64,000 nucleotides of DNA from positions 620,001 through 684,000 of the forward strand of contig JAPEUQ010000003.1 in the NCBI GenBank assembly GCA_027946365.1, given 5' to 3'. Below are positions 30,750 through 44,723 of the stretch, one piece after another (position 1 is the stretch's first letter; every line of letters starts with the position of its first letter). The notes under the pieces are model-generated. The model searched no databases, was not told the origin of the DNA, and was given only the letters and a program-made list of their open reading frames with translations. This DNA comes from Kalmusia sp. IMI 367209 (lineage: Eukaryota; Ascomycota; Dothideomycetes; Pleosporales; Didymosphaeriaceae). A program made the position numbers and the translations under genes.

Positions 30750-33334
30750 TTAGGTCTGTCCGAAATCCCAGTTCATTGGCGTCTCTGAAATGCCGCCCAA
30801 CATCATCTCGTCAAAGCTCACAATGCGATCTAAGCCTGTGAAGTCTGGTCCCATCAGCGCCTGAGAGATTGCTAGCAAATTGTCTTCGTCTACGCTCGGC
30901 TCCATACTGGCCATCGGATCCCATGTCATGCCAGGCTGCACAGAGATTCGAGCTTGACTTCCATCATTGTGTGCATCGATATCTTGCGAGGAAGTGGTGT
31001 TTCGGGCCACTGTTTGGGGCGTTGCTGCTAGATTCATAGCCGACCTCATCTTTTCAATATGTAAAGCAAGCTCACTAGGTTGTATCCAATGGCGTGAAGA
31101 CTGTGGACCAGAATTTGTAGTGTCTTGGTATAAAGGCTCCGTTCTGTCGATGCGGAAAGTGGGGTCAAGTTCGCATCTGGCATGTATTGTGCGAAGGCGT
31201 TCTGCAAACCGAGAGAAGAGATTGCCCGCGCGCATTTCGTCAGACGTGGTATATGGCTGCCAGCGACGTGCCATGTCATCAAGACTTTGTAGCAGAAGCC
31301 AGAACTCTGATGCTATTGGCGTGAGGTAATATCGCCATTGCACTGGTTGATGTTAGCCTGTTGGGACAACCTGAATCCTGACATTGCACTTACAAAGTAG
31401 ACTACGAGCGCTCACAAATGCGCATAAACCTAGCTGGGGAGATAGAGGATACCGAGCGTTCCTTTGTGCGATGAATTTTCGCACTATGATGCATACCTCT
31501 ACTGCTGCATTGACGCAGATCTCCGCACTACAAAGACTTGGGAGCTGTACCCATCGAAGCTTCGTATCGGGATAGGCGATTTCACTGTGTAGAAGGATCA
31601 AGCAGGTGTTATGAGTGGCATTCGCGGCGGCCATAGCAGGGTCCATGATACCAGCCATCAACCTGCGGGATACCCCAGAGTCCGCCCATTGCCGTGGCAG
31701 ACGCGTTTTCCACCTAGGTTGATCAGTCACGGACCGTGAAACATATCCGACGAAAAAGTGAATATCCACTACTTACCTCATCAAATAAGCGTCCAACTCC
31801 TTGAAGCGGATAAGCCACAAAGAAACATCGTTTCTGTCGCTGAAGTTCACTGGTGATTGTAGGAACAGGCCTACTACCATGCTCATCGACTCCACTGTTT
31901 CCACGTAGAAAGCGAGCGCGCCTATTCCAGACGAGGAAGAAACTTCTCCATCGAAGGTACTCCGCGTATCGTCAGGCAAACTATCTGCAGTCGACGGTTG
32001 CGGATGGGGTATTGGCTGGCCTAGATCTCCTGTCGAGACATCCGAGACATGCATATACGGTGTGGCATGAGCCTGGTTGGTGAACCAGTAACTAGCGCAC
32101 ACAGGCAGTCTTCGTTTGATGTTTGGCCCCGAGATACTTGGTCTACACCCAGTGATTGCAGCACAAAATCGATCAAGCATGATCGCGATCCAGAAGGCCC
32201 TTCTCTTCTCCTCCTCTTCTATCCAATCAACAGATGGTAAGAGTTGATGGATTTTTCCGAACACACCACCTAGACCATTCGATGTGAGTAGCTCTTGGTA
32301 CAGTTGCAGGTACTCGATGTGTCGAGCGATGATTCCAATGAGCGAGTATGCTTTCTGAATGTTATCGTCGACTAGTTCGATATATGTCAATATGAGCAAT
32401 GCTTGGACATTGCCAACACAGATATTATCTATTGCTTGTGTGATGACGGTCTTCTTCGCTTTCGACATCTGCTCTGTGACAAATTCTCTTGACAGATTCT
32501 CATCATGTTTCCTGACAAAACGTAGCGCAGCAAATGTGATTGCCTGATTGATCGCATCAGAGCGGTCCTTGAAACCGTGCTTTCGGATGCTTGGCTCGTG
32601 TAGTACAGATAACCATGGTTGAATGAACTGAAAATAGGCTTCGAAGATCTCAGCGGATAAGGTATTAATCTCCTTGTGCCTAAGAGGACTCTCCGATATC
32701 GAATTAGCTATAACCGATGTGCTTGCGTACCTTTCCACGATATCGTTACCGTTGTCCTCGGCTCGCTTTCTTTTACGATGCTGTGCTTCGTGGCCAGTCA
32801 AGCTGGTAGCGCCAGTGTGTGCGTACTGTTGCGAGGCAATTACGGAGCTGAGGTTGTGAAGCTCGTTAGTCAAAGAACTCATTGCTCTAGCAAATGGTGC
32901 TAGCTGGTCATGCACATTGGCACCGGTAGGGGAATTTTCAGAAGCATCGAATGTGCCGGGTGTAGGCCGTGACTGATCCTGTGTTTGAGAGATAGCAAGG
33001 GCCTTCTCTACAGCTTCTGTTCCATTACGTTAATCGACTTCAGAGCATGGTCAAATGATAGGACGCGTATGATTGACTATGCGTACCAAGTCTTCGACTT
33101 AGACTTTCCACCGCCCCAACTTTGAAACCTGGCTTCTTTCTCTCATAGTCATATACGCAAGGTACCTCTTGAATCGACCAGTAAGCTCAGTTGTCAAGCG
33201 CAAATGCGCGCTGATGTGTACATACCGAATTTGGTACAATTAGCGCACGTCGGCTCTTGCCTGGAACATCTTAATTTGCGTTTTCGGCAGCTTTCGCATG
33301 ACGGATGTAGTGAATCAGATGCTTCATTCGACAT
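30750..33334 (-). CDS. Zn2Cys6 transcription factor with fungal-specific regulatory domain
   Basis: Binuclear zinc-cluster regulator, 780 residues in five exons: 33226-33334, 33087-33167, 31777-33016, 31394-31713, 30750-31342 (introns of 58, 70, 63 and 51 nt, all in phase). Residues 13-39 form the DNA-binding cluster: CESCRKRKLRCSRQEPTCAN then C-TKFE-VPC, the six Cys that bind two zinc ions. A short linker and coiled segment (VGAVESLSRRL) suggest dimerisation on paired CGG/CCG half-sites. The large middle part has the fungal transcription-factor regulatory domain: YFQFIQPWLSVLHEPSI, ILTYIELVDDNIQKAYSLIG, EEEEKRRAFWIAIMLDRFCA and GCRPSISGPNIKRRLP. An acidic C terminus (MASMEPSVDEDNLLAISQAL) may activate. 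It sits directly downstream of the sugar transporter in the same orientation and near a beta-glucuronidase, so it is a likely local regulator of that set. Confidence 0.92.
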
Positions 33335-33622
33335 GGGTGTTCGGCGCATGTGTCGGCCGGGACCCTGCGCGAGCGGTTGCCAGCTCTTTATGTCAAGCGG
33401 GGTGTGGGGTCATGCGAGTCATACATCACGCAATGACTGAATCGTGCTAGACTCATTACCCGGCTGGTGGAGTCGCACTTCTCAACTTCACAAACACGTT
33501 CAGAGCGGGAGTTGGCCAAGGCATAGAAATATCGTGTTGATTGGATACTTTCGGCTCATTCGACTCGTTCCACATGTCGTCTAAGCACTAAAGCTACTAT
33601 AGGTATATATTGATAACATCAT

Positions 33623-35510
33623 CTACATCTTCTGTTCCTGACGCTCCACCTCAGCATTTTGTGCAGTCTTTGTGGTCGCAAATTTCCATGCGGGCACTCC
33701 GCGCTCAAACAATTCATCGAGCTCGTTGTACGTGCGTCCCTTGGTCTCAGGGAATAGTAATATGCACGGGATGAGGTAGAGTGCCGTGGTACCGGCAAAG
33801 AACAATCCTGTCTTCTGTCCCCAGCCCGCGTTTTGATTCGAGAGCATCAAAGGCACCGTGTAATTCTAAAAGATATCGTGAGCGAACCTTAAATAAGATA
33901 ATTTAAGGGGCCTACTCACGAACAGGATACCAGTACAGTACTGGATAGTGACTGCGATCGAGGTAGTCTTTGCGCGAAGGCGTGGACTGGATGTCTCCAC
34001 CAAGCTGACCCATCCTATTCTGTTTAGCAATCATAGGCTAATGAATCATATCGCTATAGATGCGACATACCAATCGGCGCCAGAGAGTTGGCATAGACAA
34101 AGGCCCAGAGACAACAGAGGAACACAAGAGCAATTCCAGAGGCGTTGTTCTGCTTCATGAAACCAAGTCCCCCAACCAACAGGTTGATAACGCACATCGC
34201 AGAGCCGCCATAGATGACCAAAGACCGGCGACCAACTTTATCGACTGTATAGAACGAAGTGATGATGCCGACGACAAGAACCAATTGCTTGACCAGGTTA
34301 CCCAAGAAAGGGTCTTTGACACCAGCAAGTTGGAAGAAGTAGACGGTATATCCAAACATCAGCGGCACGCCGACAACATTCTGGAAGGTGAATGGAAGTG
34401 TTGCCACGATGCATCGCTTGAAATTAACCTTGGTGCAGATTGCCTTCCAATCCGAAGTGCCTGCTTCTTCCGCGAGTTGCTTGGACTTTTCAGATTCGTA
34501 TCGAATTACAAGGTATTCGTGGTCGACGTCATAGCCTTCGACGTTACCAACGAGCCGACGTAGAGCCTTCTTCGCATCATCGTGTCGCCCTTTGGAGCTG
34601 TACCATACTATACAATCAGTTAGCTAATGTGCAATTTTTGTTCTTTGAAAAGGCCGGAGTACCTGGTGACTCGGGGACCAAAAGTAATGGTATAAGCCAA
34701 AGTCCTGTAAAGACAAATTCGGAGTAAAAGATACGCCGGAACGCCATCGGAGATGTCACTTCGATGACCTTCAAGCCAACAGCCAAGAAAACTTGACCAA
34801 GCGCGAATGCTAAAGAGAAGGCAGCTAACAAGGCACCACGGAATTGAGGCAGCGCGATCTCGGACATATAGAGCATTGAAGAAGTTCCCATCAAGCCACC
34901 TGCGAATCCGGCTACCAAACGCGCGATTAGGATTTCCCACCAGGTTTTGGAGAAAGCTTGGATGAAAACAGACTGTGGATGTCAATCAAAAATGATGAAT
35001 AGAACTTCGGTTGGTAAGGCATACCACAGTGATGAAGAATGTGATCCCCCACATATTGAACTTTCGCCCAAAACGGTCTGCGGTGATGGGTGCAAAGAGC
35101 TGACAAAGGATACAAGTAACAAAGTATAAGGCTCCCCAAAGAGAGATATGTTGTGCGTTCAGCGCTATTTTCCCTGTGGCAGGATCTCTGACGGTGCCGT
35201 ATTGTTGAATGAATCCTTTATTTGCAACGATACTGCCAATGACAGAATTCGCATAGCCAGCGTATCTGTAGAAATATCAGCACAGTACGTGTCGTTGAGA
35301 TGAGGGTTATACGAACAAGCCAGCAACACTGACACCCAGTCCACTCAAGTACAGACGCCAAAATTTCCTGACACATTGCGCTCTAGTCAATGTCGCAAAG
35401 GCAGAGACTGGAGGCACATCCTCGACGATTGTGTAATCCTTCTCTTCCATTTGTGCAGGTATTTGTTTCTCGTCCGTCATCATTTCAAGATAAGGTCGAG
35501 GTATTGGCAT
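33623..35510 (-). CDS. MFS sugar transporter (SP family)
   Basis: Predicted 12-helix plasma-membrane sugar/H+ symporter, 539 residues in six exons: 35317-?5510 (that is 35317-35510), 35025-35265, 34663-34972, 34071-34607, 33920-34014, 33623-33865, with introns of 51-56 nt. The start is the ATG at 35510. Family marks: ADRFGRKFNMWG (GRK/R motif after helix 2), RLVAGFAGGLMG, the helix-6 PESP motif (here PESPVWYSSKGR), DKVGRRSLVIYGG after helix 8, and PETKGRTYNELDELFE at the C-terminal end, which is diagnostic for sugar porters. The style is that of fungal alpha-glucoside/maltose-type permeases. The first intron uses a gttcgt donor, a little off consensus; others are normal. Divergent from the beta-glucuronidase across 590 bp, so uptake of the enzyme's substrate or product (a glucuronide or glucuronate-containing sugar) is a reasonable inference, not shown. 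Confidence 0.92.
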
Positions 35511-35604
35511 TGAAGACTGTTCAAGAAAGGATTTTTCTAATTGCGAGGAAGCATTCAATACATATATTGATATGAAGGAGCTAGGTCCGCTAGGATTTCA
35601 ATAT

Positions 35605-35614
35605 CCGCTTGCGG
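35605..35614. promoter_or_regulatory. CCG-N4-CGG candidate zinc-cluster site
   Basis: CCGCTTGCGG, a paired half-site of the kind bound by Zn2Cys6 dimers, 95 bp upstream of the transporter start and about 490 bp from the beta-glucuronidase start, within their shared promoter. Binding by the neighbouring regulator is conjecture. Confidence 0.4.
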
Positions 35615-35902
35615 CAAAGCAATCAATTGCATTTTCTGTCCCGAGAATCGCGCGGCATTGGCCAACTTGAGATCAGGTCACCTAGATATCGTTAGATTCC
35701 GGGGTCACACGAGGACTTCCCCATTCTCCGCACTTGTTGCCCCACGACCAGACATCTGGAAGCGCCTCGGAGGTGAATTTGACAGATGTTAGGCCGCAAT
35801 TCTGCCGTTACTAGCATTTAGTGTATCCTGAAATGGTAGCGCGCTTCGATTCTTCGGTCTATGTATCGGGCGACACCTCGTCCGGCACACCAGCACAAGC
35901 AC

Positions 35903-35987
35903 CAATGTGGTCACACACCCTGAAAATGAATCAAATGTGGGGCTTGAACTTATACTTCTTGAGTCGTATAGATATTGGACCACATTG
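35903..35987. promoter_or_regulatory. 10-bp inverted repeat in beta-glucuronidase promoter
   Basis: CAATGTGGTC at 35903-35912 is exactly inverted as GACCACATTG at 35978-35987, with a third partial copy (AATGTGG) at 35934-35940. All lie 110-200 bp upstream of the beta-glucuronidase ATG. The CCAAT at 35902-35906 overlap hints at a CCAAT-like element, but a regulatory role is inference. Confidence 0.35.
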
Positions 35988-36100
35988 CTGAGCCGAGGTG
36001 CTTCTCCACGACTTTCCCCGTAATTTGGAGTATATTGTTCGATGAGCCTCATGCTTCGATAATTTCAAACTTCGCATTTCCCTCGTTATCAACGTCCAAT

Positions 36101-37995
<1,895 letters not shown>

Positions 37996-38400
37996 GTAGC
38001 TCATTTTTTCAACAAACCGAGCGAAGGCGTCGAGCGATGTCTGAGCAACAGATACAAGTACGGTCTCATCGTGAGCTTGAGTACCCTTCCTACACTGTAG
38101 AGGACTTGGTAATTGGGCTCGGTCGTTACGTAAGCGAGTCCAAGCTCAACACCAAAGAAGTAGAGATCGCTATTCAAGTAATTAGTAATAGCTGCATGGT
38201 TTTTAGACAGATGTAACAGGGGTTTGAAAGATACTTTACTTGATTCTCTCGACGTTCCCCAGTCGGGCACATAGCCTGGTCGAATCGAAGCTCTCGTGAC
38301 ACCGTGTCTGATTGGCTGCGGACCCTGCGCGTCAGTCAAAGTGTCCTCATCGTGTCTGACTGCGTCGCTTCTTCCTCTTCGACAAACCCCCCCGCCCATC
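37996..38400. other. Intergenic between beta-glucuronidase and Ste24
   Basis: About 405 bases, no supported gene; a C-rich stretch lies just before the Ste24 start. Confidence 0.5.
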
Positions 38401-39934
38401 ATGATCCAGGCTTTCTTGCAGGCACGTAAAGTCGTCTCCCCTGCAATTTATCAGTACTGACCTTATGTAGCGGCTCGCGCGCTGGCTCGACAGGCCGCTC
38501 TTCCCATGGAAGAAGCTGGTTGTCGGTTTCTCTCTCGCCGAGTTTGCCCTCGAAAATTGGCTTCTATTCCGTCAATACCGTGTGCTGCAGAGGGATAACG
38601 TTCCTAAAGCTCTGGAGAAGGAGATCGAAAGGGACACGTTTGACAAATCTCAGGTCAGTCTCTATGCGGGCAGATACCCCGCGCCTAGCTGACGGGTGGT
38701 GCAGGCATATGGTCGCGCGAAGGCGAAGTTTAGCTTCGTGTCCGGTCTCTACAACCAAATCAAGTCTATCGCTGTCCTCTACTTCAACGTATACCCAATC
38801 GTCTGGGGCCTGGCTGGCTCCATCCTCGCTAGCTATGCTCCCGCTCGCTTCTCGGGCGAGATCTCGCAGTCGCTGGTCTTCGTATACCTCTTTAGCTTAG
38901 TTGACCTCGTCACCGGGCTCCCATTCGCATACTATCACAGCTTCGTGCTCGAAGAGAAGTTTGGCTTTAACAAGATGACGATCAAGCTTTGGATCACGGA
39001 CATGCTCAAGGGTCAGGCACTCGCGGTTGCGTTCGGTATTCCGATTGGCAGCGCCTTCTTGGCCATCATCAAGAAGACAGGGCAGAGTTTCTTCTACTAC
39101 CTCTGGGTCTTTATGCTCGTGGTACAGATTTCGGCCATGACTATCTACCCAATTCTCATCGTACCCATGTTCAACAAGCTCGAGCCGCTCAAGCCCGGAA
39201 AACTCAAAGAATCCGTCGAAGCACTTGCTTCCAAACTCAAGTTCCCCCTCAGCGAGCTCCAGGTCATCGACGGAAGCAAGCGCAGTGCTCACAGCAATGC
39301 ATACTTTACCGGGTTGCCATGGATCGGCAAGAAGAAGATCGTCATCTACGACACTCTTCTCGATAAGAGCTCCGACAAAGAAGTTGAAGCTGTTCTGGCC
39401 CACGAACTTGGTCATTGGAAGATGAACCACACATCAAGGCTCTTGTTTATCAGCCAGGCACACATGTTCTACATCTTCGCTCTTTTCTCTGTCTTCATCA
39501 GCAACAAGTCACTATATGCTGACTTTGGTTTCCACAAGGAGAGGCCAGTCATGATCGGCTTCCTCCTCTTCAACGAGATTCTCTCACCTACGGACGCCAT
39601 CATCAAACTTCTGTTGAACATCTGGACACGTGCCATGGAGTACGAAGCAGGTTAGTTGTTTCTTCGTCGATCCCGTATGTTAGACTAATTGCTTGTAGAT
39701 GCTTTCGCTGTGAAATTGGGCTATGCCGGGGAGCTTGGGGCTTCGTTGATCAAGCTCCAGATTCAAAATCTATCGAGCATGGATGCCGATTGGTTCTACT
39801 CTAGCTTCCATCATTCGCATCCCATTTTGACGGAGCGTCTAAAGGCTATGGGCTGGAAGGGTGACAAGAAGGTCACGGCAGACAAGTCAGCGGATGAGGA
39901 GAAGCCATTGAAGGCGGCAGACAGGGAGCTTTGA
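38401..39934 (+). CDS. STE24: CAAX prenyl protease Ste24 (M48 metallopeptidase)
   Basis: Zinc metalloprotease of the ER and inner nuclear membrane that removes the last three residues from farnesylated CAAX proteins and makes the second cut of a-factor-type pheromone. Four exons (38401-38421, 38471-38653, 38705-39650, 39699-39934) give 461 residues, near the yeast 453. The zinc site HELGH (about residues 301-305, VLAHELGHWKMNH) and the third ligand Glu in EYEADAFAVKLGY are present. Other family signatures are YGRAKAKFSFVSGLYNQ, LEEKFGFNKMTIKLWITD, VPMFNKLEPL, IDGSKRSAHSNAYFTGLP and YSSFHHSHPILTERL. Seven or so hydrophobic helices are visible. The first exon is only seven codons (MIQAFLQ) and its intron starts with GC rather than GT; this join gives MIQAFLQRLARWLDRPLFPW, like other fungal Ste24 N termini. 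No gene link with neighbours is evident. Confidence 0.95.
38422..38470 (+). other. GC-AG intron in Ste24 gene
   Basis: 49 nt, CAG|gcacgt donor, tactgac branch point, atgtag acceptor. The alternative GT four bases downstream (gtaaag) would put the next exon out of frame and lose the RLARWLDRPLFPW segment. Confidence 0.7.
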
Positions 39935-40391
39935 GAGGGAGGTAGCCCTCGCACTATTAGTTCAAGGGTGCCTGGATCGAAAGTACAGAAGCCGCGTGAA
40001 ATGTGGCAGATCTAGATGCGCAGCCTCACGCAATCACCGTATAGAGACCTGTAAAGTTATATGACAGACACTGCGGTTCTGTGTAGCCGACAAAAACATT
40101 TATCTCAGAGAATTTAGTCAGACATTGTGAACGACTCGCTTAGACAACGTTGGCAGACTTCTACAAAATTGAAGATGGGCGATTCGATTGATGATGGCGT
40201 ACATCTCGCAGCAACGGGAGCGTGGCCAATCAGCGAGCTCGCGATAATACGTGACTAATCGGGCTAGCGCATCGTCAAGAACTTGCGAGGGAGGCTCTTG
40301 CCCGAGGACTTCCTGCACCACCACTCCTCCCGCAAGCACCCCAACCGACCCTCTCCCCTCCTCGCAGCCCCCGAGCCAGCTCCAGCTCATC
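39935..40391. other. Intergenic, promoter of cytochrome c1
   Basis: About 460 bases. A 234-codon minus ORF overlapping the cytochrome c1 exon (40118-40822) is a shadow without motif. Confidence 0.5.
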
Positions 40392-41707
40392 ATGTTGGCT
40401 CGATCGGCTCTTCGCTCGGCGCGCTCGGTCGGCGCGGCAGCCCGCAATGCCGCCAGCAAGACAGCTTCGGTACGACACCCGGTCATCCCAATTGCAGCCC
40501 ACAGCTCGCGCCAGCTCCTCCGAATCCATCTCAGGCCAGCTCGAGATGCCATGAGCCGCCCCTGTTCCCATTGGTATATCTGCTGACGCATTGGTGGTAC
40601 AGCGCGCTGCCTCGACATCCAGCTCGACAGCCGAGGGAGCGGCATCGTCCTGGAAGACGAACGCCCTCCCCGTCGGCGCCACGGCCTTCGCGATCGGCAC
40701 CGTTGCCTGGTATGCCCACATCGCCGGACGCGATGTCGATGCCATGACACCAGCGGAAGAAGGGTGAGTGATGACCGGATGGACGGGAGAAAGATCTTAC
40801 AGCGAAGCATTGGGGACGACATGAGGCTAACGGATTCTCATTAGTCTTCACCCGACACAATATCCTTGGGAACATGCCAAATGGAACAAGACATTCGACA
40901 GCCAAGCGTAAGTGCCCTCTAGTCACCCACAAACAGGGCTAAAAGAGACTTTGTAGTCTCCGACGTGGTTTCCAGGTCTACCGCGAAGTCTGCGCCTCCT
41001 GCCACTCCCTCTCCCGTATTCCGTACCGCTCCCTCGTCGGCAAGATCATGACTGTCGATGAAGCCAAGGCGTTAGCCGAGGAAAATGAATACGATACCGA
41101 GCCAAATGACGAGGGTGAGATAGAGAAGCGTCCCGGAAAGCTCTCTGACTACCTACCTTCGCCATACAAGAACGATGAAGCTGCTCGCGCCGCAAACAAC
41201 GGAGCTCTACCCCCGGATCTATCGCTCATGGTCAAGGCTCGCCACGGTGGCTGCAACTACATCTTCAGCTTGTTGACTGGTTATCCAGAGGAACCCCCCG
41301 CGGGTGCGGTCGTGCCAGAGGGCCTCAACTTCAACCCGTACTTCCCCGGTACTGGAATTGCGATGGCACGTGTGCTTTATGATGACCTTGTCGAGTACGA
41401 GGACGAGACTCCCGCTTCGACATCACAGATGGCCAAGGACGTCACGGAATTCTTGAACTGGGCTGCTGAGCCAGAGGCAGACGATCGCAAGAAGATGGGC
41501 TGGAAGGTACTTGCCGTCACCAGTGTACTCACTGCGTTGAGCATCTGGGTTAAGAGGTGAGCATAAAAAAGCCAATTTACATCACACCAGAGCTAACTAT
41601 CATGCAGGTACAAGTGGGCCACGGTCAAGTCGAGAAAGCTCGTATACAACCCGCCGATCAAGAGCCCTATCCTGAGCAAGCTTGCTAAGCCGGAGAAGAA
41701 GTTATAG
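40392..41707 (+). CDS. CYT1: Cytochrome c1, heme subunit of complex III
   Basis: Subunit of the mitochondrial bc1 complex that carries electrons from the Rieske protein to cytochrome c. Five exons (40392-40469, 40603-40763, 40845-40907, 40957-41556, 41608-41707) encode 333 residues. A basic, Ser/Ala-rich mitochondrial targeting peptide starts the protein ([20 protein letters not shown]), followed by a sorting helix ([19 protein letters not shown]). The heme-c site is CASCH at residues 113-117 with QVYREV before it. The axial Met sits in [14 protein letters not shown], and other hallmarks are [20 protein letters not shown] and LTGYPEEPP. The C-terminal anchor helix ([20 protein letters not shown]) and matrix tail ([16 protein letters not shown]) complete it. 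Intron 1 is longer (133 nt) than the others. A normal housekeeping gene. Confidence 0.97.
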
Positions 41708-42371
41708 AACAGGGTGCATATGAATGAGGGCGTGAGGAGTAGCGATGAGTGTGTTCAATACTTGTACAGTGACAACTATCTTGCTCAAAAGAACGAGACT
41801 TCAGATTTCCTTTGACGTATAGAAACTTTTTGTGTTATCCCTTGTTTGTGTGGCTGTGTCTTGTTGGTGTATCGTGCCATCAATGCAGTACTTACTAATT
41901 GTTCATTGACGAGCGGGCTTGGGTCACGGGATCATTCCCGGGTCGCAGTCATGGTTTGTAGGTCGAGAATTTGTTAGCCCTGTCGCTACTGATGTCATAC
42001 AGCTTTCGATGCTCTGGACATAGAAATCGACAGAGTTGTACAAAATGTTGCCAGCACCCTCGTAATATAGCTCACGAAGAGCAAGCCGTACAAAAAATGA
42101 CTACCTATGAGCAAGGGTCGTTGGGCAGTCACCCATTTGGTCGTCGTCGAAATGGCACGTGCCATGAACCTTGATAAGTGGATCTTTGTGAAATCACTTT
42201 CGATGGGCCGCTACCGATTCGAGACTCCCGATTTCAGGAACCTTCACAGTTTGTAGACTCCTTATCAGTTTTGGACAACATGGGCTGGTGCATTCGGGTG
42301 TCTATTCAACTAAACCATTCACGTCAAATGTCGTATTCCTAGCGCATTATTATTTGAGAATTCCTGAAAGT
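41708..42371. other. Intergenic between convergent genes
   Basis: About 660 bases with 3' flanks of cytochrome c1 and the HET gene. No supported ORF or RNA. Confidence 0.5.
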
Positions 42372-44723
42372 CTATCCTAATCGTATCGATTTCCTTTGTC
42401 CAGGCTGCTTCGCAATACGAGGTATCCGCACAACACATATCCCAATCCGAACAAAAAAATCTGCACGGTTTCTTACTATCATGAAATGGTGATTGCCTGT
42501 GAACATGTTGTATGTAATTTCCAGAAGCTCCAATTTCCCCTGTCGAAAAAGCTTAGATAGAGCTTTTGGCTGCAATGTGCCACAAGAGATATAGCAGATG
42601 GCCTCTTGTCCATACACTGTAAGACTGCCGAACTCATCAATAGAGATCTTAGATGCATTTACGCAATCTACATCCAGGAGTAACACTTTCGGCGGGGTGA
42701 TATGGTACGATAAGACTTGCTCTGATGTCGACGACGTAGTAGAGTGATAGTCGTCGAGCTCGGCCCATGAATCCGGTCCCAACTCGAGTCTTATCCTGTG
42801 CAACTTGCTATCCATCATACTACTCGAATAAGGGAACGTTATTTCGCCCCGCCATCCCATCCAAGACCATGACGGAATTGAAGCTGGATCTGGTAGACTT
42901 AGAGTCATGTCAACGGAAAAGTGTTCTCCATATCTGGCGTCTTGGGTTTGATCAGCATGATTTCGGTGTGCCCAAAGCAGGCCACGTGTGAATTTGTCGT
43001 GAATACAGGACGCGCCGGTCTTATAAGCGACTCCCCAAATCTGGAAAATATTCTTTTTCGCGAAATGCCTCATGATGCCAGCGAAAGCATTTGGTCTATC
43101 CTCTTCGAAGGTAAGCGTCCGTTTAGTATACTGAACAATGAGGTCCATATACGGTCGTTCTAGCTCGGACCAATATTTAGGTCTCGATTTACCAAAACGA
43201 CGTCCCATATTTATGGACAAAATTCCTGATTGGAAACAGGAGAATACACCTTCTTTGTCTTTTCGAAAATCATGGATCAGATTGAGGTTAGGGACGATAT
43301 TCTCGCTGCATTGCATCGTGTCGCACTCGAAGTAGAGTTGGTCATCGGTAAAGACTAAACGACGTGTCGATAGGACAGCTTCTTGCAAAGTCCAGCCTCT
43401 TCCAGCCCATTTTGAAGACTGAATGTGGTGGTACGGATGAAGCATAGAAGAGAAGACGCTAGTTTGTCCGAATTTTGCAAGGCGCTGGGATGTTCGAGGT
43501 GTTCCATTAACGCCAGGAAGACCGTAGTGGGAGTCTTGCCCGCAAGCAGCTATGATTGTCAGGTCCGCGGATCCGTAAATCAAGTCCATGTGACTGATCT
43601 GATGATGCTTCTCATCGGCATTGCCCTGGTCGATACAAAGCTTATCAATCCATAAATATTTGTACCCAAGACTCTTTGCCGCCACGGCAGCATCGCGCAT
43701 TGTTTTAGTAATCCTTGGATCAAGATCCTGGGCTTCACCATACTCCATTGCTGGCGTCTCGTTGTGAGTAACTTCTGTGCCCCACACATAGCTTAGCGCA
43801 ACATAAGATGCATTTGCTGGGGCAGGCACCACATCAAATGTCTCACAGTCCAGGAGTTTCAGACCAGTAACCCGACTCTCACGATTCTGGCAAAGTGGGT
43901 GATGAGAGGCACAGAAGTTTAGCCAGTCCTTGACTTGAGAGAGATCAGCATTTTGCCCTAGGACCCTTGGTTTGAAGAGCAAATCGTCTTGCGGATCTTC
44001 CTTGGAGCAGAAAATGTGTCCGGCGCTGCTAGCCTCAAGTCGAAATGTCTCGCCTCGCGCCTCAATCGGAACGACTCCAAGGCAAGGGATGTCTTTTGCC
44101 AGATGCCATTCCCTACATCGGTCAAATGTAATTGCTCTGCTTGTTTTCAGGTACGAATATATCCGCAGCTGATAATTTGGAGAAGGGTCCTTGGACGTGA
44201 GCCGAGATTGAAAAAACAGATGGCACAAAGGACATTCTGTAGTGGGAGCCAGGTCATTACAACGAGTGCCGAGATCAGCCAGTAAAATTCCATTCATTTC
44301 TTCTTGAAGAGACAAAACGTCGGCATCAAGAACCTTCTGAAAGTCAATTTGTTGACAATCTTTGCAGAGTACTTGGAGGTTCTTTTCTCTGACAACAGTC
44401 TTATTCCTCTTTGGTGCTGGCAATGCATGCTCAATAGCGCCCCTTTTCCTCTTTCTCGCACTACTTGCTGCTTCAGTGTCCTCAAATTCCGTATCTGTGG
44501 TAGATGTGCCAAGGTTCATTGGACTTGATAGTGAACAAGGCGTACGAGGATGAGACTCAGAAGCTTCCGAAGACGATATCGAAGCCTGTGACGGAACTGG
44601 TCTGTACGCCTAAATATATGATGAGCGATCACGCAAAGAAATGTAGGTGATTTCCTGTACATGTGATCTGAGCTCCCGATGAGAGATATTACTGTTTCGC
44701 TCTAAAATTGGCAACGGATCCAT
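42372..44723 (-). CDS. HET-domain protein
   Basis: Heterokaryon-incompatibility domain protein, 766 residues in two exons (44661-44723 and 42372-44609). I start upstream of the long frame: exon 1 (MDPLPILERNSNISHREL...) joins after a 51-nt intron (44610-44660, gtacag...tttag) in phase 0 to AYRPVPSQASISSSEASESH. Residues to about 120 are Ser-rich and basic (SARKRKRGAIEHALPAPKRN) with a possible nuclear signal, then a Cys-containing block (CKDCQQIDF, CPLCHLFF). The HET domain follows: YVALSYVWGTEV, LGYKYLWIDKLCIDQGN, MDLIYGSADLTIIAACG and later SSKWAGRGWTLQEAVLS with RLVFTDDQLYFEC, the three classic blocks. HET domains are TIR-related in fold and trigger self/non-self cell death in known cases. 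No partner sensor gene (NLR or het-s type) is nearby, so its partner is unknown. Confidence 0.92.

Noticed and set aside
40118..40822. 234-codon minus-strand ORF
   Set aside because: Overlaps the first exons of cytochrome c1; no motif.
42200..42235. tRNA T-loop-like GATTCGAGA
   Set aside because: The flanking bases do not form a five-pair T arm, and no acceptor or anticodon arms were found.
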